Assembly: GCA_013407085.1 (NCBI GenBank) | Contig: JACCGJ010008400.1 | Span: forward strand, 1-64,000 | Direction of reading: 5' to 3' | DNA from: Atriophallophorus winterbourni | Lineage: Eukaryota; Platyhelminthes; Trematoda; Plagiorchiida; Microphallidae | Length of the DNA: 64,000 nucleotides | Part shown: positions 59,150 to 64,000 of the stretch, in pieces | How the letters are laid out: each line of letters begins with the position of its first letter | Numbering within the stretch: position 1 is the first letter of the stretch | Made by a program: the position numbers and the translations under genes | The notes under the pieces: generated by a model | Told to the model about the DNA's origin: nothing | Databases searched by the model: none | The model's input: the letters and a program-made list of their open reading frames with translations, nothing else

Positions 59150-59699
59150 AATTTGTGTAAACTACTATTAGAAGTGGAAGTACATATGATGAGAAGCGCC
59201 TATAATTGCCGCGAATAAACGGCAGATGGCCTGTATAATTTCAAAAACGTGTCTCCCTCGGAGTTCAGAAAATGCTTGTAGCATTAGAAATAAATGAGTT
59301 GAACTCTTCTGTAGAATTCACGACGACCATTACAAATCGTGGGTGTCTCTAAATCATGTTGGCTCATAATGACCATGCAATGTCTGACAGGTCTAGCGGC
59401 GAAGGAAGCGATCAACCTCATGATTAGCTGGCTGGAGAAGAACTGTTCCTTATTGGTCATGTTTTTCAATTGGATAAAACTGATTTATTTGTACGACAAA
59501 CGTGCAGATAGCATCTGGCATTTTTCATGACTGGGAGCACTCGTATAATGGTAACCTTGTCCGGAATTTGAAAAATGGGTTGCAGGAAGATGCTCTTTTG
59601 CAAATTAATCTCCCGTCTCTTTTGGTCATAGCACCAGGTGTTGTAACTCTCGCATAATTATAATCACACTGAAAAACCTGCCATAATCAAATCTCGAGC

Positions 59700-61620
59700 G
59701 CCTCAGTGATCGCAAACTTCTTTCTGCATTGACTACACACTTGGGCTATTCACAAACACGTAAATGAACCAACTCGATTTCGCAACGGTGAGTTTCCATC
59801 AACGTTTGACCTAGTTCTTTCAACTTGTTAAAGTGGTATAGAAAATGTAGACTTCCTGAAAAGGTTGGTAAACCCAACCTAAGCTATATCGACGCCTTCA
59901 TATGATCGATCCCGCTGCCTTACTACAGGTTTACCGCTAGTCCCATGGCAAAATATTTACCATGTTGATCATATGTCAGGGCAGATTAAGAGTAACATCC
60001 TTCAAATTTAGAATAGATTCGCTCGTCTAGTACCAGTTTACAAATAGGACAAACCTCATTATTGGTGAGCCTCAGTCTCTCAGAGCGTACATCACCGCGA
60101 CGCTAGATGGAGTCGTTACAAGCTCTCTTCCTCATGTGGGACTTGGGCTCGTTATAAAGAATCGCGCAATACCGCAGTCTCCAAGATACTCGCCTTAAAA
60201 GTCTCTTTCGAAACGCGACGCCCAACAGGCCAGTACTCTTCCATCCAATCTAAAAACTCAAAATGAAGAGAAGTAGGCATCTTAGGAAAAGACGATGGCT
60301 CTGACATCATTGCAAGTTTTAAAAGGTTCAATTGTTGCCCTGCATTCTCAAAGCGTGCAAAGTCGAGATGTCAAATTGAACATATTTGCGCCATCACCTC
60401 AGCGTTGATTTACTAAACGCCCTTTCTAAAGCGAACTTGCATTGGAGATGCACAGTTTTTTGGTACATGGGCCAACCAAACATTCAACAAATCAGCAAAG
60501 CCTGATAACATTCATCCCCGAATGATTAGATTGCTAGCCCTCAGATTTACTGCGCTGATCACAGAACGTTGTAGAACTTCTCTCAGAAAGAGCACTCTAC
60601 CTTCAGACTGCAGAACAGACGTTGTTCTGCCTATCCATAAGGGAACCCCTATTTCGTAGGTCAAAAATTACCACCCGGTTAGCATTACTAGTGTACTATG
60701 TAAGGTAATGGAAAGATTGATTAGCAACGAAAATCTGTGGATACCTACCAAAACATTTTCTAATGAATACCGCACTACACGGATTAATAAATTGTAGGTC
60801 ATGTCTGACTATCTTGTAGTGCTTTCTAAACGAAGTCAGTAAGAGGATAGATGATGGCATAGTTGTAGATTTCCTCTAGCTCGAATTTAGGAAAGGTTGG
60901 TTTGTAAGCTTTTTTGCAACGATCTTGATTCAGACAACCACATACTCCTGCTATGGGAGTGTCAGGGGACCTACAGGGCTGGATCTGCGCATCTGTTAGT
61001 ACGTTCTTTCATCGTCATGGTGGATGATACATACTCCATATGTGCACATATAACAAGTGGATTTTCCCAAAGCTCAGTCTTTGGGCCGTTGCTCTTGTAG
61101 CGGTTGATCCAACGGAGATTTCACCACTAACAAAGTACGTCTCTGGTTATTGAACGCAATAAATTGGAACACAGTTCGCAACGAATAACAGCATACAAAT
61201 CCCAAGCAGCCACACGCGATATACTTGTCCCAAAGCAGAACACGTTAGCAGCGTGAAAACACCATACTCTTATTCGTTCACAACAATGATCTAGCAAACC
61301 AACTGCGCTGAGTGTTATATGCTTGCTGATGACGTAAAAACTGCGAACAGCTTCGATCTGAGAAATGACAAAACAGCTGTTACGAAATGAGCGGAAAATG
61401 GGACCTTCCTCCTAACCAAGCGAAGGGTCATTTGCTCTCTGCACTGGCAGGTAATATGATTGTTTCTGAGCCCTGAGCACACACGAAGGGTAATATCTAC
61501 TAAAGACACATGAATCATAGCCCCCACAATCTTTAAGCGGTCCTACAATGTGTTGCTGCAACTCAAAGGTCCAAGAGAGAACGTTTTAGAAGTAGTGTCG
61601 AGAGCTTCAGTGAAGAAGTT
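59700..61620 (+). pseudogene. CR1-like LINE, heavily decayed
   Basis: In the + direction KSAKPDNIHPRMIRLLA, CRTDVVLPIHKGTPIS, NYHPVSITSVLCKVMERLIS (about 60.49-60.73 kb) and later LADDVKTANS (about 61.32 kb) can be read in broken frames. These are RT fingers and the catalytic box, in the right order and distance. Too damaged for a continuous frame. Confidence 0.65.
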
Positions 61621-61895
61621 CAAACAGAGCTGGACGAATGTTAGCTGTAGCTCTTACGGTAGCTTTAAATATAGGAATAAATCCTACGTTTTTCTGATAA
61701 AAGAGAACAAAAATATTGTGACAATCTTTTAGAAACACCAAAAATATTTTTCTATTACAAGTTTTCCGTTTTTGTTAGGAATTGATTGTTGTCCATTGTC
61801 TTTTCAATCCAGTTGACGTGTAAAATGAATTAAACCTCTCACTTTTCGGAGATGGAACCTCTCCTATCTTCCATTATCATGTACACACGCCTGTT

Positions 61896-62262
61896 GTTGT
61901 TGTTGACCTTCTTCGGTCGATGTCGACCATGGATGTACATCGCAATCGCATGAATTTTCATGTTCATCAGCTTTGTGAATGACTAAACAGTTCAATTCGG
62001 GAGGAACAACCTCTTCCGCAGCGCGTGTAACGATAGTCAGAACTCGGTTTTAGCTAGTCAGTTGCACGCTGTTGTCATGATCTGCGTTCAACAGGCAAGA
62101 TAAGTATCTTCTCCTCCCTACCTTGCATACGACGCTTTACACAATGCCTCCATCGTGAAAGATCAAGAGCAAGCGCGTCCCAACTCGCGGGGTCAATGCC
62201 TAGAGCTTTCATATCTCTTTTGCAAACGTCTTTGTACCGTAAGTGCTGTCTGCACAATGGTC
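61896..62262 (-). mobile_element. LINE C 3' fragment with CAA tail
   Basis: The minus strand reads [20 protein letters not shown] and [15 protein letters not shown], and ends GTCGACCGAAGAAGGTCAAC followed by CAACAACAACA. The tail indicates a target-primed insertion. About 370 bp, 5'-truncated. Confidence 0.82.
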
Positions 62263-62599
62263 AAGACACGCCTGTAGTTCCTGCAAAAATATTTCTGCTA
62301 GTGGATGCTATTTTCACGGACAACTTCGAAAGAATCTGGACACCGGTTTCAACTTCGTTGATTCTCAACAGCTGATACTGCTACTGTATTCTTTCATTAC
62401 GGTACTAAATAGGACAAACGAATGTGGCAATAACGTTACTATGTGTAAGAGCTCCCAAGTACATGCAGTGAACAATTATTCACAGTGTTCATTCGTGGTG
62501 GTAATGAACGTATGGGAACAAACTGTTAATTCTGCCATGGATCGCATGGAGTCAGGTCACAATTTTCTGCAGTAATGAAAATACTGCTGCGTGATAAAA

Positions 62600-63815
62600 T
62601 GTCAGCATCTTTGTCGGCATTCTCTGTTGAGTGTAACTCAGCATGGATTTCTTAAGGGTAGATCCTGCCTGACTAACCTCCTTAGCTTCCTCAATACTGC
62701 CATTTAAAGGATGGATGACGGGAAGCCTGTCGAAGCCCTCTACCTAGACTTCAGCAAGGCTTTCGATTCCGTAAATCACCGCCTTCTAGAGATTGAGCTT
62801 GCATCCAAAGGCATATGGGGTAGTCTACTTGCTTGGATAAAGGCCTTCCTTACAGGTAGGACATTCCGAGTGAGAGTAGGATGTACGCTGTCGAACCAAA
62901 CCGACGTGATCCGTGGTGTACCCCAAGGTTCGGTACTTCGTCCTCTTCTATTCCTGATTTTCATCGATGACTTGTCCTCTGAATTGAAGTGCCCATGCTT
63001 CATTTTCACGGATGATGTGAAATTCATCGGATCAACGGATAAAGATACCTTGATGCACGACCTTGAGCGGGTCATAAACTGGTCATACCAGTGGGATCTC
63101 CCACTGAACCTAAATAAGAGCCAACTCTTGTCAACACTGGTTGATGAGATTTCGGTCCAGGTGGCGGGGAATTCCCTCAGTGTTAACGCCACACAGTGTG
63201 TTAAAGATTTGGGTGTACTGGTTAGGGCTGACTTCAAATGGGAGGACCAATGTGCCGCTGCGGCTCAGCGTGCACGCAAGGTACTTTTTCGGCTGAAATC
63301 AGTGTTATCGAGCAGAAGACCCGATGTATTCCTGCCACTGTACAAGGCATTAGTTCGGCCGCATCTTGAATACTGTGTTCAGGCGTGGTGTCCTCACTAC
63401 AAAAAGGACATCCTTCGACTTGAAAGCGAACAGCGCCTCGCAACTCGCATGATTGAAGGTCAGCGAGGGAAACCGTACGATGTGCGCCTAATGTCTCTCG
63501 ATCTTTTCTCCCTTAGGCGCCGTGGTCTAAGAGGTGACTTAATAGAAACCTTTAAGATCTTGAAGGGTTTGAGTGGCGTGCAAATGATCGACTTCTTTAC
63601 CTTAAGCTCCGAGCTGGGCACCCGGGGCCACTCACTTAAAATGGCTAAGAAACGATGTCGGTTAGACTCCAGGAAACACTTCTTCGGCCTTAGGATTGTT
63701 AACTTCTGGAACATTCTTCCAGAATAACTTATATCCTGCAGTACCGTATCTAGTTTTAAGCAGGGGTTGGACCGCAACTGGGGTAAGTTGTTTCCTGATT
63801 ACTCTCCTTAATTGC
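62600..63815 (+). mobile_element. CR1-like LINE, RT part, nearly open
   Basis: Begins in broken frame with QHGFLKGRSCLTNLLSFLNT (about 62.64 kb), then a 338-residue open frame (62711-63727) with EALYLDFSKAFDSVNHRLLE, RGVPQGSVLRPLLFLIFIDD and CFIFTDDVKFIGS, followed by the thumb (YKALVRPHLEYCVQAWCPHY) and LDLFSLRRRGLRGDLIETFK. The catalytic box is FTDD where FADD/YADD is usual. The frame stops at TAA 63725, but the same frame continues TVSSFKQGLDRNWGKLFPD to a second stop near 63.81 kb, the normal end. So only one stop and a 5' break separate this from an intact RT. Confidence 0.85.
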
Positions 63816-64000
63816 TATACAAGCTTAGGTTTTTCATCTTTTAGCGTTATCCCGTAAATAAAGTGAGGGCTAGAGTTCTCCGTGTTTTTATTATAATATA
63901 CACAATGCTACTTCCGCTGACCTCTCACCGTGCTGGTGAAGAGAAATTGCTTTTTCTTTTTCCAGCATCGGCTATAACGCGGTGCTTCCTAAGTTTAACC

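Noticed and set aside
1..64000. CRISPR, operon or phage signals, tRNA and rRNA genes
   Set aside because: None seen; the regular repeats are dispersed retroposons with target duplications, not arrays with equal spacers.

Overview
This window looks like genomic DNA of a flatworm, most probably a trematode (fluke). Coding sequence is split by GT-AG introns. The 5' introns of the main gene are only 30-34 nt long while later ones run to kilobases, a pattern known from schistosomes. The repeats are Ty3/gypsy elements with a Cys-His-Cys-Cys Gag knuckle (the type described for CsRn1-like trematode elements), an SR2-like RTE element and CR1-like LINEs. No bacterial gene, operon, rRNA, tRNA or CRISPR array was seen. 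The species call is inference; no database was searched.

One host gene dominates: a P4-type ATPase (phospholipid flippase, ATP8A class) on the + strand, about 11.5-57.8 kb. I traced 30 coding exons whose phases join without conflict; with the tentative TM7 exon they give about 1,148 residues, close to animal ATP8A proteins. The DGET, PISL, DKTGT, KGA, TGDK and GDGAND motifs are all present. The M4 segment with PISL is encoded twice, in two homologous exons 352 nt apart (23185-23312 and 23665-23795) with identical splice phases. Joining both would shift the frame, so they should be mutually exclusive. This is the most interesting signal in the window.

Layout. 0-0.3 kb: gypsy RT relic. 1.6-6.9 kb: decayed gypsy element on the - strand with two ~184-bp LTRs. 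7.1-11.1 kb: a second gypsy element with a nearly intact pol on the - strand, joined head-on to a + strand LTR/gag piece. 11.5-15.0 kb: flippase exons 1-8. 15.3-21.7 kb: LINE A, with LINE B nested inside in the opposite orientation. 22.4-25.7 kb: exons 9-12 with the duplicated M4 exon. 26.1-29.3 kb: LINE C. 31.7-34.3 kb: exons 13-15. 35.2-38.5 kb: SR2-like and CR1-like LINE relics. 38.6-49.2 kb: exons 16-25 and a piggyBac-like MITE. 50.4-52.2 kb: LINE F. 52.5-57.8 kb: exons 26-30. 58-64 kb: 3' flank with CR1-like and LINE C fragments.

A SINE-like retroposon (about 235-245 bp, CATA-type tail, 8-13 bp target duplications) occurs about 25 times in both orientations, nearly always in flippase introns. 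Several short elements carry the LINE B 5' end and their own target duplications. The introns therefore hold layered insertions whose relative age can be read from their nesting.
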